Shown here piece after piece: positions 44,916 through 54,999 of a DNA stretch of 64,000 nt. The notes under the pieces are model-generated. The model saw only the letters and a list, made by a program, of their open reading frames with translations. It had not been told where the DNA came from and made no database searches. The stretch is from Oxynema aestuarii AP17 (lineage in GTDB: Bacteria; Cyanobacteriota; Cyanobacteriia; Cyanobacteriales; Laspinemataceae): positions 1,612,001 through 1,676,000 of the forward strand of contig NZ_CP051167.1 of the NCBI RefSeq assembly GCF_012295525.1, given 5' to 3'. Positions within the stretch are counted from its first letter, which is position 1; every line of letters starts with the position of its first letter. A program made the position numbers and the translations under genes.

Positions 44916-46409
44916 GTGGCAGATCGACAGCGTCAAAAGTGGGATGCAGGACGATTTTTTAAAACCCTCGCCTATTTTCGGGTCATTCCCTTTTCCGGTT
45001 TTTTTGAATGTATCGCCAACCTCTTCGGTCGCTCGTCTAAATCGAGTGCGATCGCGCCCACTCAACCCGGTATCGTTCTCGTCGTAGGAGCGACCGGAGG
45101 CGTCGGTAAGCGTGTCGTGAGAAAATTACAAGAACGTGGCTATCCAGTGCGAGCGCTCGTGCGAAACTTAGACCGGGGACGGCAAATTTTAGGCGATCGC
45201 GTCGAAATGGTCGAAGGCGACCTCTTATTACCCGAAACCTTGAGCGATCGTCTGATGCACGATGTCAGCACCGTCATTTGTTGTAGCGGAACCAAAGTGC
45301 AACCCAAAGAAGGCGATACTCCCAACCGTGAAAAATACTATCAAGGCATCAAATTTTATATGCCTGAAGTCATTGATGTTCCCGAACTTGTCGAATATAA
45401 AGGCATTCGTCATCTCGTCGATGCAACGCGCCGCCAACTGAATCAGTGGGGAAATTCGAGTAATAAAATGCTATTTGATTTTCGCAAAGTTACTCAAGAT
45501 CTCAAAGAAACTTGGGGGGTTTTAGACGATATTGTGATGGGTGGCGTCAGTGAAAGTAACGTCCGAATCGTCGAAAATACAGCCTTATTTACCGGAAATG
45601 TTTCGACCTCTAATTCCGGCGGGTTTGTCTCCATTCGTACCCGAAATTTCGATCCACCTTTAGATTTATCGGCTTATCAAGGGATCGATCTACGAGTGAA
45701 AGGAGATGGAAAACGCTATAAATTTATCCTGCGAAATGAAAGCCAATGGGATAGCCGTTCTTACTGCTACTCTTTCGATACAGTCAGCAATATTTGGTTT
45801 ACGGTTCGTATTCCTTTTTCCGATTTAATTCCCGTGTTTCGGGCTAAAACAGTTAATAATGCACCACCGTTCGATCCAAAAACAATTTACTCGATCCAAT
45901 TAATGCTGAGTAAATTTGAATATGACGGCGAACTCAATCCCAAATTTGAACCGGGATTTTTTCAGCTACAAGTCGAATCGATTTCCGCCTATGGCGCTCA
46001 AGAAAAACCGCAGTTCGTTCACGTTAGTTCTGCAGGGGTGACCCGTCCCGGTCGTCCCGATTTGAATTTAGAAGAAGAACCGCCTGCAGTGCGGATGAAC
46101 GACCAACTCGGCGGTATTTTAACGTGGAAGTTACGTGGTGAAGATGTCATTCGCGCCAGTGGAATTCCTTACACGATCGTGCGTCCTTGTGCGCTAACTG
46201 AAGAACCGGGCGGGAAAGATTTAATCTTCGATCGCGGCGACAATATAAAAGGAAAAGTCTCGCGAGAAGATATTGCCGAACTCTGCGTGCAAGCATTAGA
46301 AAATCCGCAAGCTGTCGATCTAACCTTTGAAGTCAAGGAAGGAATGGAGAAACGACCGGAAAAATACGATCTTTCTCAATTAGAGCGCGATCGGATTGCA
46401 ATAATTTAA
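44916..46409 (+). CDS. SDR protein with inserted CIA30 domain (HCF173-like)
   Basis: A protein of 497 residues, GTG start with AGGAGG eight bases upstream. A NAD(P)-binding NmrA-like half (LVVGATGGVGKRVVRKLQER, about 48-150) is interrupted by a CIA30 beta domain (about 185-375: DDIVMGGVSESNVRIVENTA, LRVKGDGKRYKFILRNES). The SDR fold then resumes (FVHVSSAGVTRPG, IPYTIVRPCALTEEPGGKD). This architecture is that of plant HCF173, which promotes psbA translation for photosystem II, and of its cyanobacterial relatives. Transfer of that role to this gene is inference. A clear terminator follows. Confidence 0.9.
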   Translation: MADRQRQKWDAGRFFKTLAYFRVIPFSGFFECIANLFGRSSKSSAIAPTQPGIVLVVGATGGVGKRVVRKLQERGYPVRALVRNLDRGRQILGDRVEMVEGDLLLPETLSDRLMHDVSTVICCSGTKVQPKEGDTPNREKYYQGIKFYMPEVIDVPELVEYKGIRHLVDATRRQLNQWGNSSNKMLFDFRKVTQDLKETWGVLDDIVMGGVSESNVRIVENTALFTGNVSTSNSGGFVSIRTRNFDPPLDLSAYQGIDLRVKGDGKRYKFILRNESQWDSRSYCYSFDTVSNIWFTVRIPFSDLIPVFRAKTVNNAPPFDPKTIYSIQLMLSKFEYDGELNPKFEPGFFQLQVESISAYGAQEKPQFVHVSSAGVTRPGRPDLNLEEEPPAVRMNDQLGGILTWKLRGEDVIRASGIPYTIVRPCALTEEPGGKDLIFDRGDNIKGKVSREDIAELCVQALENPQAVDLTFEVKEGMEKRPEKYDLSQLERDRIAII

Positions 46410-46446
46410 TTCTCTTTTTGAGAGTTTTTAAACTCCTTACGGTCTG

Positions 46447-46474
46447 AAAGGCGGGCAACAGGCTCGCCTTTTTT
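46447..46474 (+). terminator. Rho-independent terminator
   Basis: AAAGGCGGGC, short loop, GCTCGCCTTT (one G-U pair) followed by T6, 38 bases after the HCF173-like stop codon. Confidence 0.85.
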
Positions 46475-46488
46475 CACGATTTTAACAC

Positions 46489-47451
46489 TTATTCAAAAGG
46501 TCTATCTAACCATTCAATCTTTTGTGCTTTTTCTAATAATTGACTTTCTCGTTGTCCGGATACTCTAGCGGACAAACAAAATAAACCAATAGGAGTTTTT
46601 AAAAAATCGATCGCCGAACTCCGACGGGCGATCGCCTTTCCCGTAGCTATGGGTATCTCTTTAAGCAACCAGCGAGTGAGGCGATAAAGGTATTCGCGGC
46701 GATCGCTTTCTCGCATTAATTCAACGCCGTAGAGTTCGTGTAAGTAGCGGTTAGATTCGCCATAACGTCGCCACTGATTGCGTAAACCTTTTAAGGTCGA
46801 GCGATGACGATGTTTGACGATCGCTTCCGCAGAAAACTCAATTTCCCAATCCGTTTTTCGTAAAATTCGCCAGCAAATATCCGCATCTCCTCCCGTTGTT
46901 AAATAGGGACGAAATAAGCCTATTTCTTCAAAAATCGATCGCCGAATTGCCAGATTTGCAGTTTGTCCGTAAGCACAAAACGGGTGAGAAAGAGTGTGTT
47001 TTTGTGAAAGAGTTTCTTCGCGATCGGCATATTTTTCGAGTAAGCTTTTCCCCGGTAATGCTTTAATTTCTCCCGCCACAATACCGATATTTTTTTTCCA
47101 AAAAGGTTGAATTAAAGTAGACAACCAATGGGATTCTGGGCGACAGTCTGCATCGGTAAAGGCGATAATCTCTCCCCTGGCGGCGCGAATTCCAGCATTA
47201 CGGGCGGCGTAAGAACTTTGAATGCGATTTTCGCTTAAATAATGAAGGGTAATCTTATTGCTTGGATCGGCGATCGCCGCTTTAATAATTTCTGCGCTGC
47301 GATCGCTACTATTGTTATCCACTATCCAATATTCAACGCGATCGCTCGGGTACGTTTGCGATCGCAAGCAGTCGATCGATTCTTCTAAATCTTCCTCGCC
47401 ATTATAAACGGGAATTATGACGGAAACTTGAGGATTAGATGAAAAGTTCAT
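46489..47451 (-). CDS. Glycosyltransferase family 2
   Basis: Taken from the internal ATG at 47451 (MNFSSNPQVSVIIPVYNGEE), 320 residues; an ATG at 47481 would add ten hydrophobic residues. The GT-A fold shows VSVIIPVYNGEEDLEESI, the metal-binding DAD in IIAFTDADCRPESHW, and GGDADICWRILR in the acceptor region. It would transfer a sugar from a nucleotide donor. It starts about 60 bases after the DndD-like gene and may be the last gene of that transcript. Confidence 0.87.
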   Translation of the reverse strand: MNFSSNPQVSVIIPVYNGEEDLEESIDCLRSQTYPSDRVEYWIVDNNSSDRSAEIIKAAIADPSNKITLHYLSENRIQSSYAARNAGIRAARGEIIAFTDADCRPESHWLSTLIQPFWKKNIGIVAGEIKALPGKSLLEKYADREETLSQKHTLSHPFCAYGQTANLAIRRSIFEEIGLFRPYLTTGGDADICWRILRKTDWEIEFSAEAIVKHRHRSTLKGLRNQWRRYGESNRYLHELYGVELMRESDRREYLYRLTRWLLKEIPIATGKAIARRSSAIDFLKTPIGLFCLSARVSGQRESQLLEKAQKIEWLDRPFE

Positions 47452-47513
47452 TTTTAAAAACTTTAAAAAATAGAAAAGCATTAGAGCGATCGATCTAATT
47501 CTCAGACAATCCT

Positions 47514-49583
47514 CTAATTCTCAGACAATACTTCAATGATTTCCGTATACTCAAAATCATTAGGACTTTTACGAACTAAAGGATAACTTGCAGATTTTAG
47601 ATGAATTTCATCTTCTTCACAATCCGCTTTTGGAGAATAATAAACCAGTATATATTCCTTACCGATACAATCCGACATTTCTCGCTCTACTTCTCCTCTC
47701 CACTGCGTTTTTGTGACTAAAACCACCAGTTGATTCGCTAATTTAGGAATACAGTTAGCGACCTGACGCCGATAAATTTCGTCCAAACTACCGAACGGCG
47801 AATCCATGACAATCGGAAACATACTGCTGTCGGGCCCCATCAGCATTCTATTTTTACTCCATTCCCGAACGCGATCGATGATTCCACCGATAAAAGATAA
47901 ACTTAAAATTTGATTTTCCCCCGTAGATGCAGCAACGGGCAATTCAATTCCGGCGGTATTTTCAACTAAAGTTAATTCGTATTTTTCGCTCAATTTCGGT
48001 AAATAAGGAGTAAAAGAAATTTGACTGAAAAGTTCTTGCACTCGCCGTTCTAATTGTAAGCGAAATTGGCGATCGATGCGCGATCGCACTTCGCTCAAAC
48101 GCCGCATTGCGTCGAGGGTAGCGGCGATACGACGTTGGGCGAGGGTTTGCTTTGTTTCGAGCATTTGATGTTTGGCAATGCGATCGCCTAAATGCTCGAT
48201 TTCAGTTTTTAAGTTTTCTCGTTTTTGTTGGTTAATTCCTTGTTGTAAGGTCAATTCTCGAATCGAGGCTTCTGTTTCGTCGAGTCGTTGCTGTAATTTT
48301 TGAATATCTTCATTTGGAAAAGCACGCAGCTTTTTTTTCAAGTCGTCGAGTTGAGTTTCAATTCGCGAAATTTCCGTGCGATGTTGATTAATTTTTACTT
48401 GTTCGCGATCGACTTCTTCCCAAAATTGGGGAATTTGTTTTTCAATTTCTTCAACTTGAGCGCTCATGCGAATGGCACTTTCTTCTACTTCTGCAATTCC
48501 CGCTTTATCCATCCAAGCGCAAACCCGTTCGTGAGAGTCCGTTCCCGCTAAAAGTTCGGAACCGCAAATACAGCGTTCTCTGGCGAGTAATTGTTCGACA
48601 AACTGCCGCTTAATTCCGGTTGGTAATTCTCCCTTTTGACGCAAGTCCTCAACGAGGGTTTGAAATTTGGCGATCGCCTCATTCAGAAATACCATGTATC
48701 CCCGAGTTGCCACGGCATTTTTAAAATTATTTCTTGCCTGAATGAGTGCGTGTCTAGTTTCCCGTTCTCGCTTTTCTAGTTCCTGCCGTTTTTCTTGCCA
48801 CTGTTTGCCATCATCGAGTTGACGCAGGCGATCGCCTAACGTCTTTTTTACCGTTTCTTGACTGTCTAACTCCTGACAAATGAGATCGTAGTCTTGCTTT
48901 AATCGTTCTCGTTCTTCACTGAGTTTTTCTTTATCTTTGAGTAACTTTTGAGTTTCGGGATCTCCAATATCTTTCAATTCTTGTTCTAAAGCATTGATAC
49001 AAGCTTTTAAATGATCGATCGCTCGATTTAAAATTTTAATCCCGAGTAATTCCTTGGTGGCTTCGGCAATTTCTGACTTTTTATCCAAACGGACAATTTG
49101 CTCGATTCGCTCTCCATCAAAAAAGAAGTATTGATGCAAACTTCCCGGCAAAATTGCACCGATAATTTCTTCCGGTTGGCGATCGGGATAATGCCAGCGT
49201 CCGTCATCTCCAGCAATTTGTAAAAATACTTCCTTATCTGTTTGCTCGATCGCCCCAAACTCATCTTTATAGGCGCGAAAAGCACGACGGACGCGATACC
49301 TCTTGTTTTCGTGGTCGAAGTCTAAAGAAACCCAGCAATCAATTGCCTGACGCGGTTTGACTTCGGCGATCGCGCGCTTGTTTACCAATTGCTCGGGAGC
49401 TGCGAATGCGGCTGAAAACTTTTCGTAAAGTACCCAAGTAAAGGCATTTAGTAAGGTCGTTTTTCCCGATCCATTATTACCGTAAATAACCGTAGTATTT
49501 TTAGAACCATTTGCCAATTTTATTTCTGGCGTTTTACCGTAGAATTGACGGAAATTATTGAGTTCGATCGACCGCAATCTCAT
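47514..49583 (-). CDS. DndD-like SMC/Rad50-type ATPase
   Basis: A protein of 689 residues. Walker A is YGNNGSGKTTLL (35-42), and the DndD-type segment FFFDGERIEQIV comes soon after. A long coiled coil (about 175-530) is broken by a Cys pair RCICGSEL (Cys338, Cys340) that could form a hook. The ABC signature is STGENQILSLSF and Walker B is FPIVMDSPFGSLDE. It resembles DndD and other DNA-repair or defence SMC ATPases. No dndB, dndC or dndE gene is nearby. It overlaps by four bases (ATGA) a 57-residue gene upstream, which suggests translational coupling. Confidence 0.87.
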   Translation of the reverse strand: MRLRSIELNNFRQFYGKTPEIKLANGSKNTTVIYGNNGSGKTTLLNAFTWVLYEKFSAAFAAPEQLVNKRAIAEVKPRQAIDCWVSLDFDHENKRYRVRRAFRAYKDEFGAIEQTDKEVFLQIAGDDGRWHYPDRQPEEIIGAILPGSLHQYFFFDGERIEQIVRLDKKSEIAEATKELLGIKILNRAIDHLKACINALEQELKDIGDPETQKLLKDKEKLSEERERLKQDYDLICQELDSQETVKKTLGDRLRQLDDGKQWQEKRQELEKRERETRHALIQARNNFKNAVATRGYMVFLNEAIAKFQTLVEDLRQKGELPTGIKRQFVEQLLARERCICGSELLAGTDSHERVCAWMDKAGIAEVEESAIRMSAQVEEIEKQIPQFWEEVDREQVKINQHRTEISRIETQLDDLKKKLRAFPNEDIQKLQQRLDETEASIRELTLQQGINQQKRENLKTEIEHLGDRIAKHQMLETKQTLAQRRIAATLDAMRRLSEVRSRIDRQFRLQLERRVQELFSQISFTPYLPKLSEKYELTLVENTAGIELPVAASTGENQILSLSFIGGIIDRVREWSKNRMLMGPDSSMFPIVMDSPFGSLDEIYRRQVANCIPKLANQLVVLVTKTQWRGEVEREMSDCIGKEYILVYYSPKADCEEDEIHLKSASYPLVRKSPNDFEYTEIIEVLSEN

Positions 49584-49753
49584 TGTACTTCTTCCTTAAT
49601 AATATTTAAAATATCTTCATTAATGTAACGGGGGCTTTTTTGATATAGCTTTGCTCTTTCGGCTTCCAAAACTCGCTCGATAATTTGGCGAATTTCTGGC
49701 GGTGCGCTCGTAATCGGTTCTTGAATGTCTTCTGAATTTTCATCACGATCCAT
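49580..49753 (-). CDS. 57-residue protein coupled to the DndD-like ATPase
   Basis: It begins MDRDENSEDIQEPITSAP and ends DILNIIKEEVQ; the stop TGA shares ATGA with the start of the ATPase gene. The protein is acidic and helical (PEIRQIIERVLEAERAKLY). It could be an adaptor or an assembly partner of the ATPase, but I do not recognise it. The overlap and helix-rich composition argue that it is real. Confidence 0.7.
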   Translation of the reverse strand: MDRDENSEDIQEPITSAPPEIRQIIERVLEAERAKLYQKSPRYINEDILNIIKEEVQ

Positions 49754-49850
49754 CAATTTTTACCCCAATTTCTCCATTACAGCCGCGCGATCGCGGGTTC
49801 ACTTCTTTTCTTACTATAGCGCTTTTCTGTGTGAACGACCGACTCAGTTG

Positions 49851-52800
49851 TTAACGCCAATCCCCCTGCAATGTAAAAGCAGCCCAATAATAAGGCAACT
49901 TCCACTCGGTTTCCCGTTGCATTTCTAATTGAGCCGCTCTTAATGCTGCTGTTGGCGATAATTTTTCGAGAAACATCAAACGGTAAAATCGAGACATCAT
50001 TTCTGCAGTAGCCACATCATCCACATTCCACAAACTGACGATAACCCGAGGCGCACCCGCATACATAAATCCGCGCGTTAAACCGACTAATCCCTCGCCG
50101 CGCACGGGTTTTCCCAACCCGGTCTGACAGGCGCTTAAAACGACTAAATCTGCCTGTAAATCTAAATTAAAAACATCATTTAACCGTAAGAAACCATTGC
50201 GAAAATCTCCTCGTTCGTCGAACATTGATAGCAAAATTCCCGAAAGATTGGGATTGACGTTATTCAGTAATCCGTGAGTGGCAAAATGGAGAATTTGATA
50301 GTCGCGTAATTGTGGGTCCATTGCTGCGGTACGATTGGCACCAAAATCAACTGCATAACTGCGTTGTGATGGCTCAACTAAGGTGAGAATTGCTTCAGCT
50401 TCCGTGCGCGTTCCCGGGAGTCTAGTCCAGCGTCCGATGTCCGCTTGTCGCGTCGCGCGATCTAGGGTGTATTGTTCCCAATTATTTCGATCGTTTTGCG
50501 CGATTAAACTGGGAGTTTCTAAACGGTTGTCATCAGAATTAAAGACCGGATCGGCAAAAATGGCGATCGTTTTGGGGGCAGGTTTTCGATCTTGAGTTTC
50601 TCGCCGCAAAATGGCTAAAGTTGATGCCGAAGGTAGATTAACTATTTCACGCTCGATCGCCAAAGGCAAATACTTGTTATTTCCCGAAGGATCGGGTAAA
50701 GAAATGGCTGAAAATGGAAGGTAATTTAAAATGCCATCGGCCACAATTGATAAGCGGCGATCGCCGAAGCGATCGGCGACTGGACTTAATAACATTTCAT
50801 AAACGATTCCAGAAGCTTTAGCCAAAATTTTAGGATCGCTAAAGCTTTGAATTAAATATTTACGAAACGTTTCGACCGCTTCTTCGATTTCGGCTTTTGG
50901 TGGTAGTTGATAGCTCGTTATTCCTTCTCGACCGACAGCCCATAAAAAACTACGTTTTTCGCCGAGGAAATAGTACAGTAATAGAGTATCATCGTCGATC
51001 GCTTTTTCCTGAACTTCTGTTGTAGTTAGAGGTTGGGGTTGAGTTAAATCTGCATAACTTGGGCTAACCTTGCGAATTTCGGTTTGCAGTTCTTGATATT
51101 TTTGCAGCAAATATTGACGTTCCATTTCAATTGCTGCCGCTTGCTCCGAGGTATAGTCACTATTGTAAAGCGTAACCCGACGACGTTCGATCGCATCCAA
51201 CTCTTCCTGTAACTGACGTTCGGCGATCGCCAATTCTGGATCGATGCCTTTATGAATGTCGATCTCGGCTTCTGCAAGTAAGTCTAAAAGACTGCGAGCT
51301 TTCGAGCGTTCGGCAATTTCAAAAGCTCGCATATTGTAACCTGTTGAGGGATTCCTTTCGTGTAGTTCCATTAACAGATCAATATAAAATTCATAATATT
51401 CCTGTTTGGATGCAAAAAAGTTTTGACGCTCTTCTGGAGAAACCCGAGTCATTCGTTGCTCTTCTATCAATTTTAAAGCCGTTTCAATCGAAGTTAAAGC
51501 CTCCTCAAAATTTCCGTTATTTCTCTCGATTTTGGCTATGCCAAACCAATTTTCTGCCTGATTTTCGGAGCTATGATTATTGTAAACCTGGAGAGACTTT
51601 TGGAACAACGCTAAAGCTCGACTTAAATCTCCCAATTGAGAATAAATTTGACCTAAATCAGTATATAAATAAAAACGAGAATGTTCGTTTAAATTTAATG
51701 CTCCATCGAAAACCTCTAAAGCTTTTTCTAATTCGCCCAATTCGGCATACAGCTTACCGATTTTTCTGAGATTAGAATGTAATTGTAAATTAGAATTACT
51801 TTGACGGGCAAGGCTGACCGATATTTGATAAAACTCTAAAGCGTTCTGTAAATCACCTAATTGTTGATAGACTGTAGCAATTTGAGTATAAAGATCGATT
51901 TTTATGCTATATTCTCCTTCAATCTCTTGATAAATTTCTAAAGAGCGATTGTAGACATCTAAGGCTTTTTCCCAATCTCCTAACTGCATGTAAACCGAGC
52001 CGAGATCGAATAAGGTCGTTCCCATGCGCTGACGATCGCCAATTTCACGAGAGAGGACGAGAATGCGCTCGAAAAACTCCAATGATTGCTGATAGTTTTT
52101 GAGATATAAATAAGTTTTACCAATCGTTCGTAAGGTATTGAGTTCGCCCTCAATAAACCCCGCTTTTTGGTAAACCTCTCGTGCTTCATTAAAAAATTCA
52201 AATGCTTTTTTAGCATCGCCGAGATCTGCATAATCTTCCCCAATGCGAATCAGACCGATCGCCGCGCGGTCAGTTCCCAGTTGCTCGTAAAATTGGCGAT
52301 AGAAATTAAATGATTCTAGGGCTTTTTCAGGATTCCCAATACGGTAACATAATTGGCCGATTTCTCTAAAAACTTCTCGATCTTTTAACCGTTCTTCAGC
52401 TTCAAACTCTTGAGCGTAGTTTAAACTACGATCGCAAAAATCGACAGCTTTTTCAGGTTGTTTCAAATAAGCATAAATTTCCGCGATCGCCATTGAAATA
52501 TCGAGAATTCGGCCTTCTTGGAAAGGGGCATCTAATTCTTCGATATAAATCGGTAACGCTCGATTGTAGGCGTCTAAAGCTTTTTCGAGATCCCCTAATG
52601 TCGTGTAAATTTTAGCAAGTTGATAAAAACTCCACGCCTCTCCCGGACGATCGCCATTTTCTTGAGAAACTTTATGGGATTGTGTAAATGCTTCAATGGC
52701 TCGCTCGGGTCGATTTAATTTATAGTAAAGTTCGCCAATCGTCCTCCATGTATTTGATTCGCTTTCAATGTCGTTTAATTGTTGATAAAGCGGAATTAGT

Positions 52801-54803
52801 TTTCGAGAAAATTCTAAAGCATTGGCGCGATCTTCCAATTCAAGATATTGTTCGATGATTTTTCTTAATGTGTTGGTTTGGGCTTCAAAATCTCCTGATT
52901 CTTCACCGATACTTGCAGCTTCTTTAAAAGTTAATAATGCTGTTTCGCGATCGCCTAACAGATAGTACGTTTTAGCGAGATCCATCAATGTCGAAATTTC
53001 TAATTCCGGATCGTCGAGATCTTCGTGAATTGCCGCAGCTTTTTGATAAAAAGATAAAGCTTTTTCTAGATCTCCCAAACTATCAATATAAAAATAGGCA
53101 ATGGTTTCAAGAATTTCTAATTCTCGTTGACGATCGCCCAGTTTTTGATAAATGACGAGCGCACGATCGAGGGCTTCTAATCCTTTTTCTGGTTCCCTCA
53201 AACCATAAGTATAAAGAAAGGCGATCGACTCACTCCATAACTGAGCTTCTCCTTCGAGATCCCTCGTTTCTTGATAAAGGGCGATCGCTTCTTTTAATAC
53301 AGCTTCAATTCTTTCCGGTCGATCTTGTTTTTTGTAGCGTTCGGCAATAGCGAGTAAAAAACTGGTTTCTGCTTCAAGATCGCCAACTCTTCGATAAATC
53401 GATCGCCCTTGGCTGTACGCCTCCGATTCGCGATCGCGCTGTCCGAGGCGATCGTAAATTCCAGCCGTTGCAAATAAAATTGTCGCCTGACGGTAATCAA
53501 ATTCTAAAGCTTTTTCCGGGTCTGAAAGTTGCTTGTAAAGTTCGCTCGCTGCTGCCAAAGTAATTAATTGTTGACGATAAAACTCTAATGCCTGCGGCCA
53601 GTTTTGAAGTCGAGCATAAATCAAAGCGACGCGATCGCAAATTTCCGATTCGGACACGGAATCGCCGAGTTCTCGATAGATAGTTAAAGCGCGATCGTAC
53701 AATTTTAATGCGGTTGATGCATCTCCTGAAAATTCATACCTTTCTGCTAGAGTTTGCAAAGTGAGAGCCACCCCTTGACGATCGCCGATTTCTGTAGCAA
53801 GGGTTAAGACGCGATCGTGGAAATTCAATGCTTTTTCTCGATCTTCCGACCACCATTGTTGAACGGCAAAGTTCAACAGTTTTATCTGATTTTTGACTGG
53901 GATAAATTGCTGAGAATATTGAGGATTACTGGGTTGATTTAGCGCTTCATAAATAGCGATCGCGCGGTCGAAATATTCCGAGCCACTTTGTGGCTTTTGA
54001 TATTCAATCGAGAGATATAATTCAGCTAATTTTCCCAAAACTAATGCTTGTCCGGGGCGATCGCCAATTTCTTGATAAATTGCTAGAGTTCGATCGAGGA
54101 GTCTATCGGGGCGATCGTCATTCAAGTAAGACACTCCAGCCATACTCATTAAAACAGTGGCTTCCCCTTGACGTGCGGCTATGTTCTGATTTGGAGAACC
54201 TTCGTTAATTTCCTGGAAAATAGCGAGAGAACGGCGATAAAATTCTTGCGCTCGTTCTCGATCTTTTTCACTACTTTGTAATAAATTATTCCCGCGTTGC
54301 GAGTTGATGGCTAATTCGTGAGTAAAATCGAAGTACGATTCTCGATTCCATCGCGCTGCATTTTCTACGTGAATTCCGGCAATTTGAGCGAGAATTGAGG
54401 CTTCTGCGAGGCGATTTTCCAGTTCTCGATTGAGAGTTAATGCTTCGTTATAATATTGGCGAGCGGTGTTGATAGCGCCTAGCTCTCGATACATAAAAGC
54501 TAATTTTGTTAAAGTTAACGCTGCTTGGACGCGATCGCCGGAAGTTCGCGACTGTTTGAGTTGATTTTTCCACTCTTCAATCGCCGCTATTTTAGAGGGA
54601 ATACTGGGGTATTGGGAAAGATCTATATCGAGATTTAAACTCGGGTTGATTGGATATAAAGCTAAAGTTTTCGATCCTGTATTTTGTAACTTATCCGTGT
54701 CAGAAATTGGCTGAGAAGACTGAGCTAAACTCGAACCGGATAAGAAGGTCAAACAAAACAATACAGTCAAACTTTTTTGCAAGAGTGGCGCGATCGAATT
54801 CAT
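49851..54803 (-). CDS. Giant TPR-CHAT protein (secreted caspase-like protease)
   Basis: A protein of 1650 residues. It has a signal peptide (LTVLFCLTFLSGSSLAQSSQ) and no PPC domain. From about 90 to 1130 it is almost entirely TPR repeats, some 25 units of about 40 residues. A coiled linker (about 1140-1290) leads to the CHAT domain. The predicted dyad is His1510 (FATHGL) and Cys1559 (LSACQTG), and the tail is LQGDWR. It is a distant relative of the two CHAT genes at the left end of the window. The large TPR solenoid would recognise one or more partner proteins and release or present the protease. Target unknown. Confidence 0.93.
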   Translation of the reverse strand: MNSIAPLLQKSLTVLFCLTFLSGSSLAQSSQPISDTDKLQNTGSKTLALYPINPSLNLDIDLSQYPSIPSKIAAIEEWKNQLKQSRTSGDRVQAALTLTKLAFMYRELGAINTARQYYNEALTLNRELENRLAEASILAQIAGIHVENAARWNRESYFDFTHELAINSQRGNNLLQSSEKDRERAQEFYRRSLAIFQEINEGSPNQNIAARQGEATVLMSMAGVSYLNDDRPDRLLDRTLAIYQEIGDRPGQALVLGKLAELYLSIEYQKPQSGSEYFDRAIAIYEALNQPSNPQYSQQFIPVKNQIKLLNFAVQQWWSEDREKALNFHDRVLTLATEIGDRQGVALTLQTLAERYEFSGDASTALKLYDRALTIYRELGDSVSESEICDRVALIYARLQNWPQALEFYRQQLITLAAASELYKQLSDPEKALEFDYRQATILFATAGIYDRLGQRDRESEAYSQGRSIYRRVGDLEAETSFLLAIAERYKKQDRPERIEAVLKEAIALYQETRDLEGEAQLWSESIAFLYTYGLREPEKGLEALDRALVIYQKLGDRQRELEILETIAYFYIDSLGDLEKALSFYQKAAAIHEDLDDPELEISTLMDLAKTYYLLGDRETALLTFKEAASIGEESGDFEAQTNTLRKIIEQYLELEDRANALEFSRKLIPLYQQLNDIESESNTWRTIGELYYKLNRPERAIEAFTQSHKVSQENGDRPGEAWSFYQLAKIYTTLGDLEKALDAYNRALPIYIEELDAPFQEGRILDISMAIAEIYAYLKQPEKAVDFCDRSLNYAQEFEAEERLKDREVFREIGQLCYRIGNPEKALESFNFYRQFYEQLGTDRAAIGLIRIGEDYADLGDAKKAFEFFNEAREVYQKAGFIEGELNTLRTIGKTYLYLKNYQQSLEFFERILVLSREIGDRQRMGTTLFDLGSVYMQLGDWEKALDVYNRSLEIYQEIEGEYSIKIDLYTQIATVYQQLGDLQNALEFYQISVSLARQSNSNLQLHSNLRKIGKLYAELGELEKALEVFDGALNLNEHSRFYLYTDLGQIYSQLGDLSRALALFQKSLQVYNNHSSENQAENWFGIAKIERNNGNFEEALTSIETALKLIEEQRMTRVSPEERQNFFASKQEYYEFYIDLLMELHERNPSTGYNMRAFEIAERSKARSLLDLLAEAEIDIHKGIDPELAIAERQLQEELDAIERRRVTLYNSDYTSEQAAAIEMERQYLLQKYQELQTEIRKVSPSYADLTQPQPLTTTEVQEKAIDDDTLLLYYFLGEKRSFLWAVGREGITSYQLPPKAEIEEAVETFRKYLIQSFSDPKILAKASGIVYEMLLSPVADRFGDRRLSIVADGILNYLPFSAISLPDPSGNNKYLPLAIEREIVNLPSASTLAILRRETQDRKPAPKTIAIFADPVFNSDDNRLETPSLIAQNDRNNWEQYTLDRATRQADIGRWTRLPGTRTEAEAILTLVEPSQRSYAVDFGANRTAAMDPQLRDYQILHFATHGLLNNVNPNLSGILLSMFDERGDFRNGFLRLNDVFNLDLQADLVVLSACQTGLGKPVRGEGLVGLTRGFMYAGAPRVIVSLWNVDDVATAEMMSRFYRLMFLEKLSPTAALRAAQLEMQRETEWKLPYYWAAFTLQGDWR

Positions 54804-54999
54804 ATTACCCTGAGTATGTAATTGAGTAAAATTACTCTGGCCGTTTTTGCTTTTATGAGCTAAACGGTGAGTCTAGAGGATTAATAGCGATCGAAAGAAT
54901 AGCCATTTGAACGAAGTTTGTGGCTGTTTTCCCTCTGGTTAAATTATAGGCGCATTTTCATTAAAACAAGTCAAGTCAAAATTTAGAGGAAACGATCGC

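Noticed and set aside
47514-49753. Complete Dnd phosphorothioation system
   Set aside because: Only a DndD-like ATPase is present; I looked for DndB, DndC and DndE sequences in the neighbourhood and saw none.
49725-49928. 67-codon plus-strand ORF
   Set aside because: It overlaps the real 57-residue minus-strand gene and the end of the TPR-CHAT gene; no support.
49851-54803. CRISPR-linked Craspase (Csx29-type) TPR-CHAT
   Set aside because: No cas genes or CRISPR repeats are in the window, and the protein has a signal peptide.
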